Below are positions 26,106-35,900 of a stretch of 64,000 bases of DNA, piece by piece. The stretch covers positions 7,862,432 through 7,926,431 of the forward strand of contig NC_033639.1 of the NCBI RefSeq assembly GCF_001540865.1, in the 5' to 3' direction. The first letter of the stretch is position 1, and every line of letters starts with the position of its first letter. The notes below the pieces were generated by a model that had not been told where the DNA came from, did no database searches, and was given only the letters and a program-made list of their open reading frames with translations. Source of the stretch: Ananas comosus (taxonomy: Eukaryota; Streptophyta; Magnoliopsida; Poales; Bromeliaceae). The position numbers and the translations under genes were made by a program.

Positions 26106-26220
26106 TTTTTTTTGAGAGATAGGTAGCACACTACCCGCTTCGTTTATTTCATTTAGAAATAAACTTAGCTAGAAATGTGAATCAACTAGGATTCGAACTT
26201 GGGTCTCGGGTGCCAACCAT
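26106..26220 (-). mobile_element. tRNA-type SINE, copy 2, 5'-truncated
   Basis: Flanked by catagcagagaactt (26091-26105) and cataacaaagaactt (26221-26235), 13 of 15 matching. The minus strand contains box-B-like GTTCGAATCC, then CTAGCTAAGTTTATTTC, GAAGCGGGTAGTGTGC and a poly(A) tail. The tRNA-like head with box A is missing, so the copy is truncated at its 5' end. Confidence 0.82.
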
Positions 26221-26330
26221 CATAACAAAGAACTTAATGCAATGCAAGTACGTTGATCACAACTCATACACACAAGTACATTGAGCTGAACTCTAGGGTT
26301 TAGGGTATACATCTATAGAGAGAGAGAGAG

Positions 26331-26533
26331 AGCTTTGCTAGAATACTATCGATAGTAAACGAGCTGTTTTACTACCTATTTGTTTTCGATGATAGAGCTT
26401 CCAAATTGACGATCGGCTCCGTTGAACATGATCTATACCACTTGAAGTGTTTAGAAATCAAATTTCAAATCTTTTCGACATCATTTGCCTAATGAGTATA
26501 CTCTTATAAGTATAGAGTACTCTAGCAAAACTC
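26331..26533. mobile_element. Internally deleted, chimeric foldback MITE (B1)
   Basis: Left end AGCTTTGCTAGAATACTATC with gatagtaaacgagctgtttt is of family B. The core (gatagagcttccaaattgac, gatcggctccgttgaacatg, ttcgacatcatttgcctaa) then runs straight into a right end of family C character (actcttataagtatagag then TACTCTAGCAAAACTC). (GA)n on its left; it abuts MITE C1 on the right with no microsatellite. Confidence 0.6.
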
Positions 26534-27066
26534 GCTAGGGCTACTATACTCTTATGTGTATAGAGTATTTCGTACTCATAAGTTGTTTTCAATGATGGAG
26601 CTTCCGAATCGATGATCCACTCCGTTAAATATAATCTAGAGTATTTGAAACTTCTAGAAAATAAATTTCGTAATTTTTCGGAATTATAATAAAGTTCATC
26701 AAGCAGGTACAAAATAAACGGTCAAAATCGAACGACGTCTTAAAAATGGATGATCAGATCCTTCAATTTAAGATCGGAGTTATTGATCTTTATCTATGTA
26801 GTGAATAGAATTTTCTATAAAAAATTCAATCAATTTCGATTCTTTTACACAGTTAAACTAGCAAATATCTCACACCAGCCGTTAAAAATTTTCAATTTTG
26901 TGACCTTTTGATCATAAGATAAATGATGTTGAAAAATTATAAAATTTGATTTCTAAACGTTTTAAATGCTCTAGATAATGTTTAACGATGTGGATCGTCG
27001 ATTTGGAAGCTCTATCATCGAAAACAACTTATGAGTAATCGTACTCATAAGAGTATAGTAGCCGAA

Positions 27067-27070
<4 letters not shown>
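26534..27070. mobile_element. Foldback MITE, family C (copy C1)
   Basis: Left end GGGCTACTATACTCTTATGT, then cgtactcataagttgttttc; right end gaaaacaacttatgag then CTCATAAGAGTATAGTAGCC. The core is like family A (cttccgaatcgatgatccac, ttaaatataatctagagta). (TA)n on the right. Full-length sister copy at 61189. Confidence 0.82.
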
Positions 27071-27108
<38 letters not shown>

Positions 27109-27113
<5 letters not shown>

Positions 27114-27359
27114 GATTATTATACTATTAAAAGTATCAAGAACTTGGTGCTATTAGATTTTGAGCCTTTGGATGAAGGGAGGTGCGGTTAAGATGATAAT
27201 GATCGCCAGTTAGGATGATCGTAGTGTCCTAGGGGTGAGTGAGTGATTGGTTAAATAGTATAATTTAATAAATGAAAATGGCCAAAGAAGTAGATCTAAT
27301 GGCAGAAAACTCAATAACACCAAGTGTTTGGTATTATCGATAGTATAATAGCCAAATTC

Positions 27360-27360
<1 letters not shown>
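27109..27360. mobile_element. Short foldback MITE, family E (copy E3)
   Basis: Ends attatactattaaaagtatc / gatagtataatagccaaatt with subterminal aagaacttggtgctatt / aacaccaagtgtttggtatt. (TA)n on both sides. Confidence 0.75.
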
Positions 27361-27390
<30 letters not shown>

Positions 27391-27394
<4 letters not shown>

Positions 27395-27603
27395 GAGCTA
27401 GATTACTTTTAGAAGCACCAACTCCTTAGTACTTCTAATGTTCTAGCCCTTTAATCTACTCCTTAATTACTAACGCCACTTGGATCAAACACTATTCCAC
27501 CTACTACCACCTACCACCATCATCTCAACCCTACATCTCTCTATCCAATGGTTAAAAACTAAAACGCACCACCCCCTTGGTGCTTTTGAGAGTATTCTAG
27601 CTC

Positions 27604-27605
<2 letters not shown>
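27391..27605. mobile_element. Short foldback MITE, family E (copy E2)
   Basis: Begins TTGAGCTAGATTACTTTTAG then aagcaccaactccttagtac and ends cccccttggtgcttttgag then AGTATTCTAGCTCAAC. (TA)n on the left, (TC)n(TA)n on the right. The open frame 27480-27797 crosses it and is not a gene. Confidence 0.75.
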
Positions 27606-27651
<46 letters not shown>

Positions 27652-27933
27652 GTATATATAGCTATCGAGTCTTTCGTAGATCTACTTTGGCAATTTTAGT
27701 CGTCAACTCGCCTCAAGATCTGTATAGCAATAGCCGATATGTCCTATTAATTTTTTTTACTAATACTGTACGAATCTTAAGGCGATCCGACGTTTAAAAA
27801 ATTATAAACATAAATATTTTAATAATTTTAAAAACACATGAGCTCAACTCTGTATATATATATGGATCAACAAAAATTTTAGATAAGTAGGTAATTTTCC
27901 ACTGAACTACTATATATATATATATATATATAT
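27606..27933. other. Microsatellites and unassigned sequence
   Basis: (TC)n(TA)n at 27606-27660, a patch at 27661-27830 with no recognised relatives in the window, and (TA)n at about 27911-27933. Confidence 0.5.
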
Positions 27934-28236
27934 AGAGCAAGTCTCCAATACTATCAATAGTATCGGGGCTCCGGTACTATAATCTTGTTTTCGATCTTAG
28001 GGCATGTTTGGTTCATGATTGGAATAGGAATGAGAAATGGAATTGGATTGCTTTGAAATGGAAAATAGAATGACGAATCATCTAAAAATGTTTGGTTCAT
28101 TATTGAAATAGAAATCGGAATGAAAATTTAAAATTTTTGAGAGAGGGTTTTGATTAAGAAAAAGGAAAGTTATGAAGGGAGAAGAAGTAGGTGTTGATGA
28201 AAGAAGATTTTGAATAGTTTACTTTGGAATGGGCCT

Positions 28237-28636
28237 ATTGATGCCAAAATTGAAATTAACATGCCGACCTAACCCACGTATGAGCCAATAAGGATACGTG
28301 GTATACCAGGAGTCGGCAATAAGGCGCCTGAAGATTTTAGGCGGGAACGGTTGAGAAATGGGGTGTAACTTTCATAAGAAGTGGGCGTACCTTCTACGAT
28401 GGGGCGTAACTTTCATAAGGAGTGGGCATAATTTCCATGATCATGATTACAACCACTGCCCCCACTACTTTCAACCAACCAATAATGTGGGTTGATATTA
28501 CTATAAATAGTAATTTCGAAGCCTGCAATAGGAGCCTTTCTCCCCCTCGAACGAGAAGACCATCTTTATTTTCTCTGCAATTTTATCGCTTTTCTAGAAG
28601 TAGTCTAAATGTAATCTTTTTTTTCTTTTCCTAACA
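28237..28636 (+). repeat. 5' LTR of the gag-only element (short form)
   Basis: 400 bp. Contains repeated ggggcgtaactttcataag words and a TATA-like ctataaatag at about 28501-28510, also present in the 3' LTR at about 30614. Compared with the 3' LTR it lacks about 460 bp before the terminal CCTAACA. Confidence 0.8.
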
Positions 28637-28693
28637 ATTTTGGCACGCCCGGTGGGACCCAATTTTAGATAAATTCATATTTTTATTGAAATT

Positions 28694-30132
28694 ATGGTTG
28701 ATGATAATGCCATGAATTTGCGCAATCGGGTTGTTCCTAGAAATTCTGGGAGTGATCAACCTAGCGATTCAGACAATGCTGGTGAACGGCAAGCAGTTTC
28801 GCCAGTTGAAGGAAAAACTAGTGGACAGTCGGCTTATCAAGAGCTGACTCTAACTTAGGCACTCGGCCAGATGATCCGAGTCCTGCAAACTGTAGATCAA
28901 AATATCCATCAAAGTACCGCTCGATTAGACGCGGTACTCGTCGCCATCGTGGCCTATAATGAAAATATTGTTCGAATCAGACAGTTATTTACCCAAAACG
29001 AGCAACCTTACCGGGGGCAACAGGGGCCCCTAACTGCGCCGGCGCAACAAAATTCAGTCACACCGGCGGTCTCACATACGTAACTGCAAATGGCACCTTT
29101 CCAGGCTGCTTATAGGCCGGCGAATATAAACGCCGGCCCGCAGTCGGAGATTGCATCCAGTTTACCTCTTTTACCAGCTTATCAGCCCCAAAATGCGGGA
29201 ATTAGAGCTGGGGGGCAGGCCCCTAATGCTATGCAAGGAGCGAATCCTGCGATACAGAATTATGGAGTTCCTCAAGGGCCGAATCCGGCTCAAGCACAAG
29301 CTCCGCTTCCCATACAAGGGAATAACAATAAGCTGTATGATCAGATTGAGGAAGTCATCCGAAATACCTTCAGAGTAGGGGCCAGGCCGGCTATGCGGCC
29401 TGCTTTTCGATCCCCGTATCCCGCAACATAGATGCAGATCATCCATATAAGGCAAACTGGAAAATGCCGAAGTTCGACAAGTTCTCGGGCGATGAGACCG
29501 AGAATACGATCGAGCATATAGCCCGGTTCACTGTCCAATGTAGAGAAGCGGCTGCTGACTCATTTTTGAAACTTCGATTATTTAACACGTCGTTAACTGA
29601 AACGGCGTTTACTTGGTATACAAGTTTATCAGCCAATTCCGTCCGAGATTGGGATAAATTGGAAAGAAAATTCCATGAGCAATTCTATAGGTCAGAGCCA
29701 CAATTATCGGTCACCGACTTGGCTTTGTACCGACAAAAGTCAGGTGAAACGGTCAAAGAGTATTTGAACCGTTTCAAAATAGCCAAATTTCGGTATTTTA
29801 TGAGAATGCCGGAATCAGAGTTCGCCAAAATGGTGTTAAATTGTCTACATTTTAAGATAAAAGATCATTTTGAAGATAAGTATTTTTCTAACCTATTTGA
29901 TCTAGGTGTTCGAGTTACCCAATTTGAGCAATTCCGGAAGGAAAAAGAGGACGATTGGCTGCAATGGAGCGGATATAACAATCAAAGCAAAGGCAAGGAG
30001 AAATCCTTGATAGAAGAACAGTTGGTTCAAAAAGAGCCAAGCCAATCAAATGAAAGTGAAGAATCAGCTGATGAAGCCGAGGTATATGCGGCTGGTAAAG
30101 AGCCACTTTCTTCAATGAGAAATCCTTGCTAG
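28694..30132 (+). pseudogene. gag: Broken gag of the LTR element
   Basis: The frame opened by ATG at 28694 is interrupted by TAG at 28856-28858 and TAA at 29081-29083. A frameshift near 29400-29431 puts the rest in another frame, open from 29464 to 30132 (222 aa). That part has the features of a plant retrotransposon gag domain: MPKFDKFSGDE, an AFTWYTSL tryptophan motif and WDKLERKFHEQFY. Upstream is a Pro/Gln/Ala-rich segment. No CCHC zinc knuckle was seen. A ~115-bp tandem duplication (about 30000-30115 and 30120-30235) disrupts the 3' end. Confidence 0.85.
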
Positions 30133-30349
30133 AAGAACATTCGGTTCAAGAAGAGCAGAACCAATCAAGCAAAAGTAAAGAATCGGCTGATGAAGCCGAG
30201 GTATATAGGCTGGGACGATAAAGAGCCGTTTTCTTTAAGCCGACCAAGACCAGCGAAACTAAAGCTTGGGTCTCAGCTGCATCATTTGAGCAGTCGATTT
30301 GGCACCAATAGTCATCTGAATGTTCATTCGAAAGACTATTGGGGGGCAT

Positions 30350-31208
30350 TGTTGATGTCAAAATTGAAATTAACATGCTGACCTAACCCACGATGAGTCA
30401 ATAAGGACACGTGGTACACCGGGAGTCGGCAATAAGGCGCCTGAAGGTTTTAGGCAGGAACGGTTGAGAAGTGGGGCATAACTTTCATGATAAGTGGGCG
30501 TAACTTTCACGATGGGGCGTGACTTACGTGAGGAGTGGGCGTAACTTCCACGATCATGGTTACAACCACTCCCCCCACTACTTTCAACCAACCAATAATA
30601 TGGGTTGATATTACTATAAATAGTAATTTCGAAGCCTGTAATAGGGGTCTTTCTCCCTCTCGAACGAGAAAACCACATTTATTTCCTCTGCAATTTTATC
30701 GCTTTTCTAGGAGTAGTCTAAATATAATCTTTTTCTTTTCCGCATTTACTGCTTTCCTAGGAGTAGTTTTAAGTTAGATTTCTGGAGTCTGTATGCCCCA
30801 CGGGCACACCCAATTGTAAACTATATTTGCAGAGTCTGTATGCCCCATGGGTACACTCTGTTGTAAACTAGATTTTCAGAGTCTGTATGCCCTTCGGGCA
30901 CACTCTGTTTTATTAATATATAAAAGCCTTCGGCTCTTTCAGCCGACCAATCATTGTGTATTCTATATATTCAGCTCATCAGCCGACCAATTACTGTGTA
31001 TTTTATCTATTCGGCTCTTTCAGCCAAACCGAGTCTACAGTAAAGGTTTTCGAACTTGGCTGATCCGATCCCTCGTCAGCCGAATCGCTTAATCTAGTCG
31101 AAGGGCGCAAACTTCGAGGGTCAGTACCATAAGCCGTTTTGCATCCCTATACGCTCTCCTAGAAAGATCTTTGACCAAGTCAAAGATAAAGGATTTCGGC
31201 GCCTAACA
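30350..31208 (+). repeat. 3' LTR of the gag-only element (long form, with internal tandem repeats)
   Basis: 859 bp. After the part shared with the 5' LTR it holds three 47-bp units beginning gagtctgtatgccc at 30785, 30832 and 30879. Each has a small palindrome (TGCCC-NNN-GGGCA or near). About two and a half ~50-bp units with tcagccgaccaat follow (30930-31030). Ends GGCGCCTAACA at 31208. Confidence 0.8.
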
Positions 31209-32027
31209 GAGCCAATCCGGAATTCAAAGTTGGATTGGATCATAAATGAATTTGGCCATTCCCATTCCGAAGTGGAATGGGAATTGGAATCCGATTCTTA
31301 TAAAACAAACGACAACTATCGGAATCAATGAATTTTATTCCGATTCCATAGTTTAAAATAGGTGAACCAAACATGCCCTTAGGGTGTTCAAATCAACGAT
31401 CCACACCATTAAAACTGATTTAGGGTATTTAAAATTTTTAGAAATAAAATTTTATATTTTTTCGATATAGTTTTCTTTATGATCAAATCATTTCAAAATT
31501 GTCAATTTTCAATGGCTACTATAACGAGTTTGGAGTTTAACGGTGTAGAAGAATCTAAATTTTTTCAAATTTTGATAGAAAATTTTTTAAACTATCTAGA
31601 TTAAAGTTAACATTTTTTATCTTGAATTTAAAAGTCCTATACTCAAATTTTAAAGATTATTCAATTTCTACCTTCCATTTTTACATAATTTACTTACTAA
31701 GTAAACAATGTCGAAAAAAATTAAAATTTTATTCCTAAAAATTTCATATATCCCAGATCATATTTAACGGTATGGATTATTAATTAGAATACCCTAAAAT
31801 TAAAAATAAGACTATTGTACTGGAGCTCCGGTATATAGATAGTATAGTAGCCGAATTCTATATTTATATATCTCAACAGGGAAATTTGTTGCACAAAAAT
31901 AGGGGGAAAAGAAAAGTGCCTCTCAATTTAGCCGTTTTCACATTTCCCATTTTACCCCCTAAACCCCCTCTTCTCCCTCTTCGCCTCTTCCCCGACCATC
32001 TCTCTCTTTATCTCTCTCTCTCCTCTC

Positions 32028-32110
32028 TATAAAAACCGAGCGCTGGAACCCGAAGCGTCCGCGAACGAGCTCGCGAGGGCGCCCCCAAGCGAAAAGAAGA
32101 AAAACCCTAA
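32028..32110 (+). promoter_or_regulatory. Core promoter and leader of the pyrophosphatase gene
   Basis: TATAAAAA at 32028-32035, preceded by a long pyrimidine (TCTCTC) tract, lies about 135 bp upstream of the ATG at 32169. The leader contains a telo-box, AAACCCTAA, at 32102-32110, followed by a (CGT)n run. Transcription start inferred at about 32060. Confidence 0.6.
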
Positions 32111-32168
32111 TCTCCCCGCCCCTTCGTCGTCGTCGTCGTCGTCTTCGTCCTAGGGTTCTCTCGCGGGA

Positions 32169-32926
32169 ATGGGCGCGACGATCCTCCCCGAGCTCCTCAC
32201 GGAGATCCTGATCCCGGTCGCGGCCGTGATCGGGATAAGCTTCTCCCTTGTGCAGTGGCTCCTCGTCTCCCAGGTCAAGCTCTCGCCCGAGCGCCAGGGG
32301 GGGTCGCCGCAGGGGGGGAAGAACGGCTTCGGCGACTACCTCATCGAGGAGGAGGAGGGGCTCAACGACCACAACGTCGTCGTCAAGTGCGCCGAGATCC
32401 AGGCCGCCATCTCCGAAGGTGAGAGAGATCGATCGAGAGAAGGGGAGAGTTTGCAATTTGAGTCGAGCTCTCGCGGTGTTTTTACTCGATTTGAGCGTTG
32501 GTTTAGGGGAAATTTGTGTGGAGGGTTTGTTTTTGGGTCAGATCTCGTAGTTGCTGAAGTAAATAAAAAAGAGATTTTTTTTTTTCCTATTGTTTATTAG
32601 ATCTGCTGTAGCTACCGGAGTTTTCTACTTTCTGTTGTTTTTAAGCTATTTTTTGTGAAAAATTCCCTTTTATGTTTTCCTTTATTCAGATTTTACTCTT
32701 ATAGCTGCTCTGAACTGATTTCCTAAAATTTTTCTGTTTTCAGATTAAAATTGATATTTTGAAAAAATTTTCGTGCTCTAATACAATGCGCGCTTCTATG
32801 ATAGTTTGATATTTTGAAATCTTAGTTGCTGAAATAGTCTCACTTGTTTAGTAAAGGTCATATTTTTAAGATACTCTTAGTTTTTTTTTTCTTTTTAATT
32901 TATATTCTATTGTTATATTTGAAAAG

Positions 32927-32957
<31 letters not shown>

Positions 32958-35900
32958 GCATATTTTTGTTTTCCGCCATCTGGGATTTTTCTGATTAATG
33001 CCCTGTTATGTGGATAATTATTGTGGGTGTTCGTTCTCATTTAAAAGTATTCTTATGGGTTTTCCTTTAAAGATTTTGTTTTATTAATAATTTTTTTATA
33101 TTAGACATGCCGAGAAGATAATAGTTGCTGATTTAGTCTTTGTTGATGGCTTTGAAAGAGATTTTACATCAAATTTTTATGTTTTTCTAGCTCATAATAC
33201 CTGCTCTGATTGTTGACTTATTCTTACTTGATGATTGCTTATGACTTAGTATATTTGATGACATATTGAATGTGTTTATGGATATTGAGTAAGTACGATA
33301 CGTCGTAATGAACACTTGGATACTTTCTATTACGTTCTCATTAGATGCCATACTCAAATACTATCTATTCTGTGGTCATTGTATACTTTTTCCCCAGTGG
33401 GATGATTGGAGATGGTCATTGTAAACATTTATGAAGTATAACCTTGTACTCTTTTTCACAACATGCTAGTAGTATTTTCTTTTAATCTCTAGGTGGGATT
33501 GGATTGAGGTCAATTTTGTACTGTGTTTTCCGTGAAACTTGTCTCAGGAATTTAGGCTGTATAACAAGTTTGTTTGTACAGCACCATCCTCCTAAATCTG
33601 CTGAATCGCAGATGCAGTTGCGATACAGTGCTGATTGGACTCTTTATCTTCTTATTTTTTACAGTCATTCATTTTTCGCCAAATTGTGGTGATTTACTTG
33701 CTGTTCAGATCTAATCTGGGTGGCATGTGTTTTATTTTCTATTGGCCATGAAAGAAGAATTTCGTAGCCGCAGTTTGGTCACGTGCTTGTAGAAATCATG
33801 CTTTATTTCCCCTCCTTTTCGTATCTTTTTTTCTCATGCTGCAGTAATTTTTTTATCTGTCCCCCATCTTTCTTGAAAATTTTTATTGGTAATCTTGTAT
33901 CATATTTTTTTATCACATTTCTGTATAATGCACTCTGTTGTTATTTTGACTTTAACTAATTATCTTGTAAGACATAGGGAAAAGCAGCTTGGATGGTGAT
34001 TGATTACTGAAGATTATAGCTGTTTTCTTTATTCTTTTTTCTTTTTCTTTTTGTGGCTGAAATTGTTGCTTCTTTCAATTGGACTTCTTAGGTGGATCAG
34101 GCTTGGGTGGCCCTCATTCTTTTACTAGTCATTGATAATCTTGCCTTATTCTTAAGCGTTTGGTTAGGGGATGGGGATAGGAATAGGCCCTTATCCCCCC
34201 TTTATACCCAAACGCTAATTTTTTACCCGAGAATAGTAGTTCTCGGTTATCCCCACCAACACCTCCATTTTCTATATAAAACTACCTAAAATTGTTCTTA
34301 TTCCCGGGAACAACCCAATTTTCATCCAAACACTATTTTTCTTATCCCCATACTTGTACCTATCCCTGTAATAGCTAGTTTTTGCTTATACCCGAACCAA
34401 ACGGTACTAAATCTTAATACTTACTGTTTTGTTGTGTTTTGCCTTCTATATTGAAATGCAGCGAATTAACAACTAGACACTCACATGTTGCTATCTGGAA
34501 TTAATAGAGTTCCTTTGGTTGGACGTCATTGCTTGCGAATTCTATCCCTGCTTTAGTATCTTCATAAGTACTACCATTTGTCCTTTTCTGGTATCCTAAG
34601 TTTCTTGTTTAAATAGACGGCGTCTTATCCTTAGACGTCCAAATGTGGTGTACAATATTTTAAAAAAAAAATTATCCTAAACGTGGTGTATAAAATACTT
34701 GAACTTACCGTATTAGCATTTTTACCCACCGTAATTTTTGTAAACAGGAGCCACATCTTTCCTATTCACGGAGTACCAGTATGTCGGGATCTTCATGGTG
34801 GCTTTTGCGATCCTGATCTTTCTCTTCCTTGGCTCTGTGGAGGGTTTCAGCACAAAGAGCCAGCCCTGCACCTACAGCAAGGACAAAACCTGCAAGCCGG
34901 CCCTCGCTAATGCTATTTTCAGTACTGTGTCCTTTTTACTCGGTGCGGTTACCTCCGTAGTTTCTGGCTTTCTTGGCATGAAAATCGCCACATATGCCAA
35001 TGCTAGAACTACTTTGGAAGCTAGAAAGGGGGTCGGAAAGGCTTTCATTACTGCGTTCCGCTCTGGCGCGGTGATGGGTTTCTTGCTTGCTGCGAATGGG
35101 CTTCTCGTGCTTTACATTGCTATCAACTTGTTCAAGTTGTACTATGGGGATGACTGGGAAGGGCTTTTTGAGTCTATTACTGGTTATGGACTTGGGGGTT
35201 CTTCTATGGCCTTGTTTGGTAGAGTTGGTGGAGGTATCTACACCAAAGCTGCTGATGTCGGGGCAGATCTTGTTGGGAAGGTTGAAAGGAATATTCCTGA
35301 GGATGACCCTAGAAACCCGGCTGTAAGTTTTTCTGTCCTTGCCTCTGTTGAACCTTTGTTAATGTTTATGTTTGTTCAGGAATGCCATTTAGTGTTAGTA
35401 ATTGGGCTTTTCCATATGTCATTTCGGTACCCATCTTAGCACATATTGCACTTTCCATTTATATTTTCCAACATATTCTACATTTTCTAGAATTCGTTCG
35501 ATGTTGCTGTTGAGGTTGACAAACATTTGTTATCTTCCTATAGGTCATTGCTGACAATGTTGGTGATAATGTTGGTGATATCGCTGGAATGGGATCAGAT
35601 CTTTTCGGCTCGTACGCTGAATCTTCATGTGCTGCCCTTGTTGTTGCCTCAATTTCTTCCTTTGGGATCAACCATGAGTTCACTGCAATGGTGTATCCCT
35701 TACTTATTAGCTCGATGGGTATCATAGTTTGCTTGATCACCACTCTTTTTGCCACTGACATCTTCGAGATCAAGGCGGTGAAGGAGATCGAGCCTGCTCT
35801 TAAGAAGCAGCTCATTATTTCTACTGCCCTTATGACTGTTGGGATAGCAATTGTCAGTTGGCTAGCTCTCCCGTCGTCCTTCACCATTTTCAACTTTGGC

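Larger units (their letters stand above)
28237..31208 (+). mobile_element. gag-only LTR retrotransposon (TR-GAG-like), nested
   Basis: 5' LTR 28237-28636 and 3' LTR 30350-31208 both begin with a TATTGATG/TGTTGATG start and end in CCTAACA. Five-base flanks GGGCC (28232-28236) and GAGCC (31209-31213) look like a decayed target-site duplication. After the 5' LTR comes a primer-site-like TTGGCACGCCCGGTGGGACC, and a purine-rich tract (ATTGGGGGGCA, about 30338-30348) precedes the 3' LTR. The ~1.7-kb interior encodes only gag remnants; no protease, reverse transcriptase, RNase H or integrase was seen. That architecture matches the non-autonomous TR-GAG class. Confidence 0.85.
28000..31378. mobile_element. 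Tourist-like MITE with TTA duplication, interrupted by an LTR element
   Basis: Perfect 16-bp terminal inverted repeats GGGCATGTTTGGTTCA (28000-28015) and TGAACCAAACATGCCC (31363-31378), flanked by TTA at 27997-27999 and 31379-31381. A 3-bp TTA duplication is typical of PIF/Harbinger-derived Tourist MITEs. MITE sequence proper is 28000-28236 and 31214-31378, about 400 bp. The interior is built from ggaatgg/aattgg words. Confidence 0.85.
27934..31855. mobile_element. Foldback MITE, family D (copy D1), interrupted by nested elements
   Basis: Left part 27934-27999 (actatcaatagtatcgg, ggtactataatcttgttttc, gatctta) continues at 31379 (ttagggtgttcaaatcaacg) and runs to a right end with tggagctccggtatatagat and agtatagtagccg. 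The intact sister D2 (59806-60315) reads gatcttacgggtgttca across the same point, which shows where the inserted DNA begins and ends. Inserted: a Tourist-like MITE (28000-31378) which itself holds an LTR element. Confidence 0.8.

Noticed and set aside
30785..30925. Regularly spaced repeats with palindromes, at first sight CRISPR-like
   Set aside because: They are head-to-tail 47-bp tandem units without unique spacers, inside a plant LTR.
31959..32456. 165-codon minus-strand open frame
   Set aside because: It overlaps the first exon and leader of the pyrophosphatase gene on the other strand; its length comes from GC-rich coding DNA.
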